From: UBA2040 sp963977135
GTDB lineage: Bacteria > Bacteroidota > Bacteroidia > Flavobacteriales_D > Crocinitomicaceae
Direction: 5' to 3'
DNA length: 64,000 nucleotides
Assembly (NCBI GenBank): GCA_963977135.1
Contig: CAXBNN010000001.1
Location: forward strand, 1 to 64,000
This document shows, piece after piece, positions 16,924 to 24,754 of this stretch. A program made the translations under genes and the position numbers. The notes under the pieces are model-generated. The model was given only the letters and a program-made list of their open reading frames with translations. It was not told the origin of the DNA and ran no database searches. Positions within the stretch are counted from its first letter, which is position 1; each line of letters opens with the position of its first letter.

Positions 16924-17790
16924 ATGAAAAAAATTGGTTTACTCTTCTTTATTGTATTTTTTGGATCCGTCGGATTCAGCCAAGATGTTACCCAGACTTT
17001 TAATTCAACTAGAATTGTGAATTCTCACTCCACTGAAATGTTGGGAAAAAAAATGTGGGAATACCGGATTGAACATCGTTTTGGGGATTTTGCTGGAACA
17101 AATGGTGGAGCTCAAACAGCTTTTGGATTTGACAATGCAGCCGACATTCGCATGGCGATGGAATACGGAATTACAGATAAATTAATGGCTGGAATTGGTC
17201 GAAGCAAAGGTATTGGCCGACCTTATACCTCCTTAATTGATGGTTTTTTAGCTGGACGTTTTCTCACACAGAACAAAGAAAAGAAAATACCAATTTCTGC
17301 AGCGATTGTAGGAACGATGTACTATACATATATGAAACAAGTAAATGACCTACAATCTGTAGCTTATTTTGACGGAAAACTAACAAGAAGGTTGGCCTAT
17401 TCATCTCAATTAGTTTTAACCCGGAAGTTTACAGATCGTATTAGTGTAGCATTGATGCCAACCTATGTACATAGAAACTACGTTGCTCAGGATGATGTAA
17501 ATGACTTATTCTCCTTAGGTGCTGCAATAAATATTAAAATCAATAAACACATGGGCGTGATTTTAGAATATTTCAACAATTTTGAAGATGATGACTTTAG
17601 AGTAAATGCGACAAACAGTTTAGGAATTGGATTTGAATTTGTTACGAACGGTCATAATTTTCATATCAATTGGACTAACTCAAGAGGTTTTGGTGAATTA
17701 CAATATATTGCGTTAACACAAGAGGATTGGCTAAGAGGTCAATTTAGATTAGGTTTCAGTATCTCCAGAAATTTTAAAATTAAAAAATAA
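16924..17790 (+). CDS. DUF5777 family outer-membrane beta-barrel protein
   Basis: A 288-residue protein with a signal peptide ending GFSQ, followed by alternating amphipathic strands typical of an outer-membrane barrel and an aromatic-rich end. Residues after the signal match the DUF5777 pattern (TQTFNSTRIVNSHSTEML and HRFGDF). It begins five bases after the cytochrome stop and its own stop overlaps the next ATG by one base (TAATG). In Bacteroidota this family often sits next to c-type cytochromes, which suggests a porin-like partner of an electron-transfer chain; no direct function is established. Confidence 0.85.
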   Translation: MKKIGLLFFIVFFGSVGFSQDVTQTFNSTRIVNSHSTEMLGKKMWEYRIEHRFGDFAGTNGGAQTAFGFDNAADIRMAMEYGITDKLMAGIGRSKGIGRPYTSLIDGFLAGRFLTQNKEKKIPISAAIVGTMYYTYMKQVNDLQSVAYFDGKLTRRLAYSSQLVLTRKFTDRISVALMPTYVHRNYVAQDDVNDLFSLGAAINIKINKHMGVILEYFNNFEDDDFRVNATNSLGIGFEFVTNGHNFHINWTNSRGFGELQYIALTQEDWLRGQFRLGFSISRNFKIKK

Positions 17791-18158
17791 TGAAAATAGT
17801 TTACACCTTATTTTTGCTAGTGATAATTGGCTTTTTATTTATGCCTATTTCCTCATGTACAAAAAACAAAGTTCCACTTCCAGAATTGGATAATACCTGT
17901 TCAGATTCGGTTAAGTATGTAACGTTTGTACAGCCATTAATATCCTCGAATTGCAGTACCTCTGGATGCCATGATTCTTTTGGTGCTGGGGGATATACTT
18001 TGGAAACACATGCACAAATAAGCGGAAATGCTGAAATTATTCTGAAAGCAATACGCCATGACGGAGCGGCATCTATGCCTCAAGGTCAACCAAAATTAGC
18101 CGATTCTTTAACCACTCAGTTTAATTGTTGGATTAATCAAGGTAAATTAGAAAATTAA
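17790..18158 (+). CDS. Small lipoprotein with CX4CH heme-like motif
   Basis: A 122-residue protein with lipobox PISSC (Cys 23). It has a single cytochrome-like motif CSTSGCH at 55-61 (five residues from Cys to Cys, so CX4CH and not the usual CX2CH), preceded by VQPLISSNC and followed by SMPQG with a candidate Met ligand at 96. The last residues, FNCWINQGKLEN, match the terminal helix of small class I cytochrome-like domains found in Bacteroidota and Planctomycetota. Heme attachment is plausible but unproven. Start overlaps the stop of the barrel gene by one base. Confidence 0.8.
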   Translation: MKIVYTLFLLVIIGFLFMPISSCTKNKVPLPELDNTCSDSVKYVTFVQPLISSNCSTSGCHDSFGAGGYTLETHAQISGNAEIILKAIRHDGAASMPQGQPKLADSLTTQFNCWINQGKLEN

Positions 18159-18182
18159 GTATTTACCTAGGTAGGATTACAA

Positions 18183-18203
18183 TACTTTTGATTAATAAAT
18201 TTG
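18183..18203 (+). promoter_or_regulatory. Two overlapping-range -7 boxes before the anchor-V T9SS gene
   Basis: TACTTTTG (18183-18190) and TAAATTTG (18196-18203) are both perfect TAnnTTTG matches, about 58-70 bases before the ATG at 18261. They suggest that the last gene of the cytochrome module can be expressed separately. Confidence 0.4.
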
Positions 18204-18260
18204 AAAGTTTCCCCTATTTGGCCGAATTTTATTGAAATAAAATAAGAACTATAAATTGAT

Positions 18261-19136
18261 ATGAAAAAAAATTACGTTTTTACGCTTGCATTAGTAATTG
18301 GAATAGGATTGGTTTCTTGGCAAAAGTCAAGTTCCATACAAACGTCTGAATATAAAAAATCGCACAGATTTACTTCAGGTGCTCCAAATGGAAAAACAGG
18401 CGCACCAGGCGAAAGTAACTGCACAGATTGTCATACAGGATCTGTTATGGCTGGATCTTCGGAAAATATTTTCACAGTTGCGGGCTCCACTGGAGCAATT
18501 ACGACTTATGTTCCAGGTCAAACCTACCAAATAGAATTAGCTATGGCCTCAAATCCTGCTAAAAAGGGAATGCAAGTAACTGTTCTTGATGCAAATAACT
18601 CATTTGCAGGATCATTTACTCCGGCAGCTGGTGGAGTAAATTTCACAATGGGCGGTGGCAAAACCTACGCAAACCATTCGGCGGCAAGCACAACAACTTC
18701 ATTTCCTTTTTGGAATTGGCAATGGACAGCACCCGCGACTAACGTTGGTCCAGTTACGTTTTATGTAGCTACAAACGTTGCTAATAATAATGGTCAAAAC
18801 ACGGGCGATGTAATTCATATTTCTAATCATACATTCAACGGAGTTGTGGGTCTTGAAGAAAATTCAATCGAATCAGTAAAAGATTTCAGGGCATCGTTTT
18901 CTGCTGAAAATTCTATGGTTTATATACAGTTTTCTTCTTTGATAAATGGATCGAACTTTGTCAACATCGTTGATATGACAGGAAAATCTGTTTTAAATAT
19001 GGACATAGGAGCTTCTTCAATAGGAATTAATAAAGAATCAGTTCGTTTGCCAGAACACATCAAAAACGGCATGTACATCGTTCAGTTCTTTGTTGACAAT
19101 TATCCAATGTCGCAATCGATATTAGTAAAAAGATAA
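18261..19136 (+). CDS. T9SS type A cargo with choice-of-anchor V domain and CxxCH motif
   Basis: A 291-residue secreted protein. After a signal segment, residues 38-60 contain GAPNGKTGAPGESNCTDCH, the choice-of-anchor V/Reeler-like pattern with one CxxCH heme motif (54-58). A beta-sandwich of about 150 residues follows. The C-terminal 80 residues (from about 205) form a T9SS type A sorting domain, with a GMYIVQFF segment and terminal KR. It should be exported through the outer membrane and processed on the surface. Together with the cytochrome, barrel and lipoprotein upstream it could extend an electron path to the cell exterior (inference). Confidence 0.85.
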   Translation: MKKNYVFTLALVIGIGLVSWQKSSSIQTSEYKKSHRFTSGAPNGKTGAPGESNCTDCHTGSVMAGSSENIFTVAGSTGAITTYVPGQTYQIELAMASNPAKKGMQVTVLDANNSFAGSFTPAAGGVNFTMGGGKTYANHSAASTTTSFPFWNWQWTAPATNVGPVTFYVATNVANNNGQNTGDVIHISNHTFNGVVGLEENSIESVKDFRASFSAENSMVYIQFSSLINGSNFVNIVDMTGKSVLNMDIGASSIGINKESVRLPEHIKNGMYIVQFFVDNYPMSQSILVKR

Positions 19137-19154
19137 AATTTAAAATTCTAAACG

Positions 19155-19187
19155 GAATCCGACTTCAAAAAGAGGTCGGATTTTTTT
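19155..19187. terminator. Bidirectional terminator after the cytochrome module
   Basis: AATCCGAC (19156-19163) pairs with GTCGGATT (19175-19182), followed by a T-run. It ends the plus-strand module; the convergent gene's stop lies at its edge. Confidence 0.8.
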
Positions 19188-19752
19188 ATGTCAATCGTTT
19201 ATCAACTAATTTATTGACCTTCTTAAAGAATTGATAGGGATTCATTGTTCTCCAATCCATATCGTCTAATTCTCCACCCGTTACAAAATACTGATCCAAG
19301 TTGATTCGGATAAATTCTCTTGAGACATGGTCATGAAAGTTTACCATAGCAACCCAACCATCATCCAACTCATCAAACCATTCTTCGTAGTAGCTTTCGT
19401 CGGAGTAATGAAAGTTTAGAACGTTTTCACCAATTAAAATAAACTTGGTAATTCCAGATTGCATGAGAGATTCAACAATATCTCGTTTAAAGGTCATGAT
19501 ATCATTTTCAATTGCATCGTTCCATTCACCAATCATTTCAATGATCGCATAATTCTCTTCATATTCGACGAAAAGAATTTTTATGAAAAGCGTTTCAGAA
19601 CCCATGTCATCCCATTGTGGATGGATTACATAATTGTATATTTTGTGCTCAAATTCAAATTCAGAATATTCCCTCTCGAAAAACGGAGATTCAGAATCTT
19701 CTGCGGCTATATAGAAATCACGCCACTCAAAAAAGGGTTCAACAAAATGCAT
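19186..19752 (-). CDS. Conserved hypothetical protein
   Basis: 188 residues from the ATG at 19752, beginning MHFVEPFFEWRDFY; a longer frame to 19833 adds an unlikely N-terminus that runs through the promoter region. The sequence is acidic and aromatic, with FIKILFVEYEENYAIIEMIGEW and FILIGENVLNFHYSDESYYEEW as the most family-like stretches. It resembles a protein common in Flavobacteriales of unknown function. No signal peptide or membrane segment is present, so it is cytoplasmic. Confidence 0.8.
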   Translation of the reverse strand: MHFVEPFFEWRDFYIAAEDSESPFFEREYSEFEFEHKIYNYVIHPQWDDMGSETLFIKILFVEYEENYAIIEMIGEWNDAIENDIMTFKRDIVESLMQSGITKFILIGENVLNFHYSDESYYEEWFDELDDGWVAMVNFHDHVSREFIRINLDQYFVTGGELDDMDWRTMNPYQFFKKVNKLVDKRLT

Positions 19753-19755
19753 AGG

Positions 19756-19763
19756 CAAAATTA
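19756..19763 (-). promoter_or_regulatory. -7 box abutting the start of the conserved hypothetical gene
   Basis: TAATTTTG on the minus strand is a perfect TAnnTTTG match ending only three bases before the ATG at 19752. If used, transcription would begin at or next to the start codon, giving a leaderless mRNA. Confidence 0.35.
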
Positions 19764-19808
19764 CACTAAGTTGGCACAATCTTAGCTTATGGTATGAAAA
19801 TAATATTT

Positions 19809-19816
19809 TACTTTTG
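19809..19816 (+). promoter_or_regulatory. -7 box for the DUF4836-like gene
   Basis: TACTTTTG is a perfect TAnnTTTG match. It lies 11 bases before an ATG at 19828 and 26 bases before the ATG at 19843, and so favours the second as start. Confidence 0.45.
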
Positions 19817-19842
19817 AACCCACAATTATGCAAACACAGACC

Positions 19843-21288
19843 ATGAAATTTCTTAAAAACCTATTACCCATCTTTTTAGTTGCCTTGCTTTTCACAGCTT
19901 GTTCTGGAGACAATGACAATAGAACAGTGCAAGAATATGCATCTGGCTTCGTTAATTCAAACGAAAAAGTAGTACTCTATGGATCTATTGATTTAAAATC
20001 AATTTTAACAAAAGCAGATTATGCTTCAGTTCCCAAGTTTGGTGGTATAATAAAAGGCGAATTAAAAAACATAGAAAGTGGATTGAATTTAGACAAAGGA
20101 GTTTATTTCGCTATGGAAGGTCCATTTGAAAAAGGAAATATGGGCTCTGTTTATCTTTTTATGGAAGTGAAAAATGCGGATAGTTTAAAACAACAATTAA
20201 CACAAAGAGGTTACGATTTAGATAATGCGGATGGAATTGATTACTTCCGCAGTGGCGATGTAGCTTTTGGATTGAAAGGGAAATTGGCTTTGATGATGGT
20301 GAAATCAGGTAAATTTGACACGAAAGAACTAATAAGTGGTGCTATTAAACAAGCAGGTGGTGATTTACTTGAAGGAACGGCAGCGATGATTCTTGCGGCT
20401 AAATCTGACATTTCCATCAACGTACATTTGTACAACAACTTCAAAACAAATTCGGGTCAACTAGGCACAGTTTCGAAAGAAAATATGAAGCAATTGGATG
20501 AAATGATGAAAGGTTCTTTCAGCCAAGCGAATGTATATTTTGAAAATGGTCAATTGCGTATAGCGATGAAAAATCATTTATCAGCAAGTTTGAAGAAAAG
20601 AATGATGATGTTGACAGATGATAATGCATCAATTCGTCAGTCCATCGGTCAAGGCGAACCAAAACTAGCCGTTTCAACAAACCTAGACATGGCGAAATTG
20701 CAAACTTGGATGGATGATTACGCTCCAGGTGCTATGGATAAACTGATGGAGGCTATACCACAATTGCAAATGGCGATGATGGTAGCTGGAGGAAAGCTTT
20801 CTAACCTAATGGATGGGAAAATTGGATTTGCAATGTATGGAGAACCAAAAGCAGGTGCAATGGTTCCAGATTTCAGTTTCTATGTTGGTTTTGGACCACA
20901 GGGAAAATCTTTAGCGGAAATGGCGCAAAACTTCTTGAGTGGAGGAACAATGAAACTAGCCATAAGCGATAAGGGTGTTCAAGGATCTTCTTCAGATACA
21001 TACAAAAGCGTAGCTGGAAATTCAATTAGCGTTCCAAGAGGATGCGAAACATTCGGAAAAACAGCATTTTCTGGTTATGCAAACTTAGAAGGTATGGACA
21101 CCAAAGCCTTTGAATTTAAAGGTGGTGCAAAAATGATAGAGTTGGTGAAATACCTAAACTTCTCTTTCGATACCAAAGGCGGTGAGATTTTAGTAAAATT
21201 GAAAGAAGATAAAACAAATGTGCTGAAACAAGCCGCTTCTTTCATGCTTAGCGAATTTGAGTCTCAAATAGGGGCAATGAATCCTTAA
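19843..21288 (+). CDS. DUF4836-like lipoprotein
   Basis: About 481 residues from the ATG at 19843 (an ATG five codons upstream is also in frame). A lipoprotein signal ends in FTAC. The mature protein has the character of DUF4836 lipoproteins of Bacteroidota: an early VLYGSIDLKSIL-like strand, GVYFAMEG, then repeated alpha/beta segments and a second half with GKIGFAMYG. The role of the family is unknown. It stands alone, with its own promoter box and terminator. Confidence 0.8.
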   Translation: MKFLKNLLPIFLVALLFTACSGDNDNRTVQEYASGFVNSNEKVVLYGSIDLKSILTKADYASVPKFGGIIKGELKNIESGLNLDKGVYFAMEGPFEKGNMGSVYLFMEVKNADSLKQQLTQRGYDLDNADGIDYFRSGDVAFGLKGKLALMMVKSGKFDTKELISGAIKQAGGDLLEGTAAMILAAKSDISINVHLYNNFKTNSGQLGTVSKENMKQLDEMMKGSFSQANVYFENGQLRIAMKNHLSASLKKRMMMLTDDNASIRQSIGQGEPKLAVSTNLDMAKLQTWMDDYAPGAMDKLMEAIPQLQMAMMVAGGKLSNLMDGKIGFAMYGEPKAGAMVPDFSFYVGFGPQGKSLAEMAQNFLSGGTMKLAISDKGVQGSSSDTYKSVAGNSISVPRGCETFGKTAFSGYANLEGMDTKAFEFKGGAKMIELVKYLNFSFDTKGGEILVKLKEDKTNVLKQAASFMLSEFESQIGAMNP

Positions 21289-21307
21289 TATGTCTAAAGA
21301 ATATTCA

Positions 21308-21339
21308 AAAGCTACTTCGTGACTGAAGTAGCTTTTTTA
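21308..21339. terminator. Terminator after the DUF4836-like gene
   Basis: AAGCTACTTC pairs with GAAGTAGCTT around a six-base loop and is followed by a T-run. It lies between two convergent genes and can act for both. Confidence 0.85.
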
Positions 21340-21345
21340 TGTGAA

Positions 21346-21777
21346 TTATTTTTTCTCAAATGTTAACAAATCAGTTCCGCCATTTCCACCGCTGACATCC
21401 TTCAATTCTAGTTTTGAAGAGCTTTGTGTGAGAATATCCCAATCATCGTTCAATTCATCAAAATCGTCGGTTGCAGGGAAGGATAAAATGAAATCAACAT
21501 TACTTGAGCTATCGTCGTTGCTTTTGTCTTTAGTAACTGACCAAGTGCCAGATATGGTGTTGTTTGAGTTGGTCGCAGTAACAGTTCCGCCATCATTGAA
21601 GGTAAAAGTATAACTATTGAAATGTGCTGTTTGATCATCACTGTCTTCTGAAAACTGAGTTATCTTCCAGGTTCCTGAAGTAATGTCCTTTTCAACAGAT
21701 TTTGTTTTTACTTTGTTGCAAGAACTAATGAGCAAAACTGAGACAATGACAAGTGTTAAGTTTAATTTTTTTAACAT
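21346..21777 (-). CDS. Lipocalin-like lipoprotein
   Basis: A 143-residue protein with lipobox ISSC (Cys 20). The mature part starts with a SGTWKITQF segment like the GxW motif of lipocalin-like domains and continues as short beta strands, with TISGTWSV in the middle. It has no visible enzyme motif. Many Bacteroidota genomes carry dozens of such small outer-membrane lipoproteins; ligand unknown. A -7 box is present 25 bases upstream. Confidence 0.78.
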   Translation of the reverse strand: MLKKLNLTLVIVSVLLISSCNKVKTKSVEKDITSGTWKITQFSEDSDDQTAHFNSYTFTFNDGGTVTATNSNNTISGTWSVTKDKSNDDSSSNVDFILSFPATDDFDELNDDWDILTQSSSKLELKDVSGGNGGTDLLTFEKK

Positions 21778-21801
21778 AACGAGAAGTTTTATTATTTAAC
21801 G

Positions 21802-21809
21802 CAAATGTA
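21802..21809 (-). promoter_or_regulatory. -7 box for the lipocalin-like gene
   Basis: TACATTTG on the minus strand, a perfect TAnnTTTG match, ends 24 bases before the start codon. Confidence 0.45.
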
Positions 21810-21879
21810 GATCATTTAGCCTTCTTAAAAAAAAGAGAAGTATCATCTTTTTCAATGATTCACACTTATTAACACAACT

Positions 21880-22752
21880 TCAATTCGGTTCAATATGAAC
21901 TAAAATATGGCCTAATTGCGGCAGTTCCTGTCTTAATTTGTCTTTTAAAATATGAGCAATGTGGTGACCTTCGCGCACACTAGCGTTACCATCCACAACC
22001 GCATGCAGATCAACGTGATATTTAAAACCAGATTTTCGGATGAAACATTTTTCGGTGGTCACAACTCCTTCAACCTCTGAAGATATATTACGGATTTCTA
22101 AAATCAATTGGTCATAAAAATTTTCGTCCATTATTTCACCTAAAGCAGGACGAAAGATGAGGTAGCTGTTATATATTATGAAACCAGAACCAAACAAAGC
22201 CGCCCAATCGTCGGCAGTTTCATAACCTTTGCCCATTATTAGAGCAATGGAAATCCCGATAAATGCTGCTACAGAAGTAATTGCATCACTGCGATGGTGC
22301 CAAGCATCTGCTTTTAATGATGAACTATTGGTTTGTTTGCTTTTTCGAATCACAAATTGATAAGAAAGTTCCTTCCAAACGATAATAGCCCCAAGCACAT
22401 ACAATGTCCACGATTTAGGTGCTTTGTGAGGTGTAGTAATGTTTAAAATACTTTCGTGAGCAATGAAAAGTGCTGTGGTTATTAAAAATCCGACGACGAG
22501 AAAAGTAATCAAAGGCTCGATTCTTCCGTGGCCATATGGATGATTTTCATCTGCCGGTTTTTTGGAATATTTCATTCCGAGCAAAACCAAAAGAGACGAA
22601 AAAACGTCTGTGACGGATTCAATAGCATCGGCAATTAAGGCATAAGAATTCCCAAAAAAACCAGCAATACCTTTTATTGAAGCGAGGATAATATTTCCTC
22701 CCAAGCTATATACAATGGTGGTAATCGCTATTTGTTCGTTAGATTTTTTCAT
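21880..22752 (-). CDS. Cation diffusion facilitator family transporter
   Basis: 290 residues from the ATG at 22752 (MKKSNEQIA); an ATG seven codons earlier is possible. Six membrane segments in the N-terminal 200 residues carry the metal-site motifs DAIESVTD in TM2 and HHRSDA in TM5, as in CDF zinc/iron/manganese exporters. The C-terminal cytoplasmic domain ends with VDLHAVVD, a HHIAHILK helix and HVEPN. It would export divalent metal in exchange for protons. The particular metal cannot be told from the sequence. Confidence 0.92.
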   Translation of the reverse strand: MKKSNEQIAITTIVYSLGGNIILASIKGIAGFFGNSYALIADAIESVTDVFSSLLVLLGMKYSKKPADENHPYGHGRIEPLITFLVVGFLITTALFIAHESILNITTPHKAPKSWTLYVLGAIIVWKELSYQFVIRKSKQTNSSSLKADAWHHRSDAITSVAAFIGISIALIMGKGYETADDWAALFGSGFIIYNSYLIFRPALGEIMDENFYDQLILEIRNISSEVEGVVTTEKCFIRKSGFKYHVDLHAVVDGNASVREGHHIAHILKDKLRQELPQLGHILVHIEPN

Positions 22753-22878
22753 GTTGAAAATATCGGGTTCCAATTTTGTAAAGATACATTTCCTCGATAG
22801 GATTAGCGTTTATTATTTCATGTGATTTTTATGATTTATTACGAAATATTTTCGATCAAAAGGGTTAGATTTATAACT

Positions 22879-23256
22879 ATGACAAAAGACAAAGCACATT
22901 GGAACACACTAAGCAAGGAAGAACAAAGAGTTATCTTGAATAAAGGAACGGAATATCCTGGAACAGGGGAGTATAATGATTTTAAATTAGAAGGTACTTT
23001 TGTCTGTCGACAGTGCGAAGCGCCTTTATACGATTCTTCCAGTAAATTCAATTCGGGCTGCGGTTGGCCTTCCTTTGATGATGATCTTTCAGATAACGTA
23101 GAAAGGGTTCCCGACGCAGATGGAAGACGAGTTGAAATTGTCTGCAAAAACTGTAAAGGACATTTAGGTCATGTTTTTGAAGGCGAACGATTTACGGAGA
23201 AGAATACACGCCATTGTGTGAATTCTATTTCTATAAAATATGTTCCGAGAAAATAG
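22879..23256 (+). CDS. msrB: Peptide-methionine (R)-S-oxide reductase
   Basis: A 125-residue MsrB, starting at the ATG at 22879 (MTKDKAHW); a longer frame adds an unlikely hydrophobic stretch. It reduces methionine R-sulfoxide in proteins. Zinc-binding CxxC pairs are present (CRQC and CKNC), the GCGWPSF signature is in the middle, and the catalytic Cys is in RHCVNSISI. No signal peptide, so cytoplasmic. Confidence 0.95.
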   Translation: MTKDKAHWNTLSKEEQRVILNKGTEYPGTGEYNDFKLEGTFVCRQCEAPLYDSSSKFNSGCGWPSFDDDLSDNVERVPDADGRRVEIVCKNCKGHLGHVFEGERFTEKNTRHCVNSISIKYVPRK

Positions 23257-23258
23257 AT

Positions 23259-23310
23259 ATTAGACCTGAGACCTGAGACCTTAGATTTTAGACCTTAGCC
23301 TAAAGTCTGT
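23259..23310. repeat. Short tandem intergenic repeat (AGACCT-type)
   Basis: Several imperfect copies of a 7-8 base unit around GAGACCT/TTAGACC follow the msrB stop, ending in CTAAAGTCTG. It is non-coding and simple in sequence, perhaps a slipped-strand expansion. Confidence 0.5.
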
Positions 23311-23343
23311 TATCGAAACTTTAGTCAATTGTCAAAAGCCCTT

Positions 23344-24291
23344 TTACGGATACTTACAGAAATACGTTCTCTCAGCTTGTTTCTCAATCATTTCATGTAA
23401 AATGAATTGTGAGGCCAATGCTAATTGCGTATAGTTTTGAGAATTGTTTCCAAAGCCAGCAGCTGAGTTCTGCCACATTTCTTTGATCAATTCTTGTCCA
23501 CCTGTTTCTGGAGCAATTTTATTTACTACAGCTGCTACATTTCCTGCACCAGCGTGATAAATATGTAAGACGAATAAACGGAACCAAACATCGCTTTCTT
23601 TATACTCAATGTTGTGATTATCTAATATAACTTTTGCCTCAGGAATACAAACTCTTGAAATTAATCGTGAGGAGCCGTATGCTGAACGTTCGAAGTTTTC
23701 TCTTTCATCTGTGTATTTGTTTACGGTTAAGCCTTGAGCTCTCGCAACAGATGGCATTAATTGAAATGCACCATAAGCACCGCTTCTAGATTTTTTCAAT
23801 TGACCTGGACTTTCAATCAATAAGATGGCTTGTGCGTACCAAGGATCAACACCAGCATCTTCAAATGCGGCTACACCTCTTGAAAGTTGTGGATACACAG
23901 CATCAAATTTGTAAAAATCATTTTTTCCTGATGTAACATACAATTGTTCGTTCGCAGATAATCCAAATTGTTCTCTCAATTCTGCTTTGTATGCTTCTTT
24001 TTGAGCATTTGTTTGCGAACTCCACTCTTCAACACTCATTTTTTTTAACACCTGGCGTGTTGCTGAAACATTTATTAAAAAAGTATCTGGTGAAAGTTGC
24101 ATGATTTGTTTCCAGAAAATTGGTTGAGCTAATTCATTCCAATTGTCAGCGAAAAGGTCTTGAGCACCCATAAGAACGCCAGAGTGGTCAGCCATTATTA
24201 CTTCAACTTGTTCTTCTGAATAATCTGCGCTAGGTTGAGCAAATACTGTAAATGCACTAAAAATAAGAAGGGAGAGAGAGAGTTTGTACAT
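23344..24291 (-). CDS. Lytic transglycosylase (SLT-like) family protein
   Basis: A 315-residue exported protein, with a signal peptide ending VFAQ. The C-terminal half is lysozyme-like: the catalytic Glu is in AILLIESPG, followed by SGAYGAFQLMPSVARAQGL, the GAxGxxQxMP signature of SLT domains, and later LHIYHAGAGNVAAVV. Such enzymes cleave the glycan strand of peptidoglycan to 1,6-anhydro-MurNAc products. The N-terminal half (residues 20-150) is an unrecognised helical region. The window also holds NagZ-like and AnmK genes that act on such products. Confidence 0.87.
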   Translation of the reverse strand: MYKLSLSLLIFSAFTVFAQPSADYSEEQVEVIMADHSGVLMGAQDLFADNWNELAQPIFWKQIMQLSPDTFLINVSATRQVLKKMSVEEWSSQTNAQKEAYKAELREQFGLSANEQLYVTSGKNDFYKFDAVYPQLSRGVAAFEDAGVDPWYAQAILLIESPGQLKKSRSGAYGAFQLMPSVARAQGLTVNKYTDERENFERSAYGSSRLISRVCIPEAKVILDNHNIEYKESDVWFRLFVLHIYHAGAGNVAAVVNKIAPETGGQELIKEMWQNSAAGFGNNSQNYTQLALASQFILHEMIEKQAERTYFCKYP

Positions 24292-24415
24292 AGTTTTTAT
24301 TCAATGGGTATGGGTAAATATATGTAATTTTGAAAAAAAGGTTACGTTTTATGTGAACTTTATCAACATTTCTTTCCTTTTTTAACAATTTAAACGAAAA
24401 ATAGTCGGATAAAGT

Positions 24416-24658
24416 ATGTCCATATTACGTAAAGTAGTGCAATTTCCATTCCTTTTTTTAATAAAGGTGTATCAATATGTTCTAAGTCCAATCTGGCCAG
24501 CGAGTTGTCGTTTTGAACCGACTTGCTCGCATTATGCCACTGAGGCGATTCAAAAAAGGGGAATTTTTGTTGGGAGTTATTTGGCTATTCGACGAATATT
24601 AAGATGTCATCCTTGGGGTGGACATGGCTATGATCCTGTTCCTGAAAAGAAAAAATAA
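24416..24658 (+). CDS. yidD: Membrane protein insertion efficiency factor YidD
   Basis: An 80-residue protein with the full YidD pattern: an amphipathic N-terminal helix, YQYVLSPIWPASCRFEPTC and HYATEAIQKRG, and RRILRCHPWGGHGYDPVP. It is thought to assist YidC-mediated insertion at the inner membrane. It is found alone here, away from rpmH/rnpA/yidC. Confidence 0.95.
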   Translation: MSILRKVVQFPFLFLIKVYQYVLSPIWPASCRFEPTCSHYATEAIQKRGIFVGSYLAIRRILRCHPWGGHGYDPVPEKKK

Positions 24659-24660
24659 CT

Positions 24661-24741
24661 TGAGAATAGAGAAGTCAGAGCAGAGAATATAGATGGTAAA
24701 ATGAATAAGTCTCTTCTCGCTATTCTCGAATCTCTGTTCTA
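24661..24741. repeat. Intergenic inverted, low-complexity repeat (GAGAATAGAGA type)
   Basis: GAGAATAGAGAAG and related runs on the left are matched in inverted orientation by CTCTTCTCGCTATTCTC on the right, between two convergent genes. It may fold as a long imperfect hairpin. No coding potential. Confidence 0.5.
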
Positions 24742-24754
24742 ATTAAGAAATATA

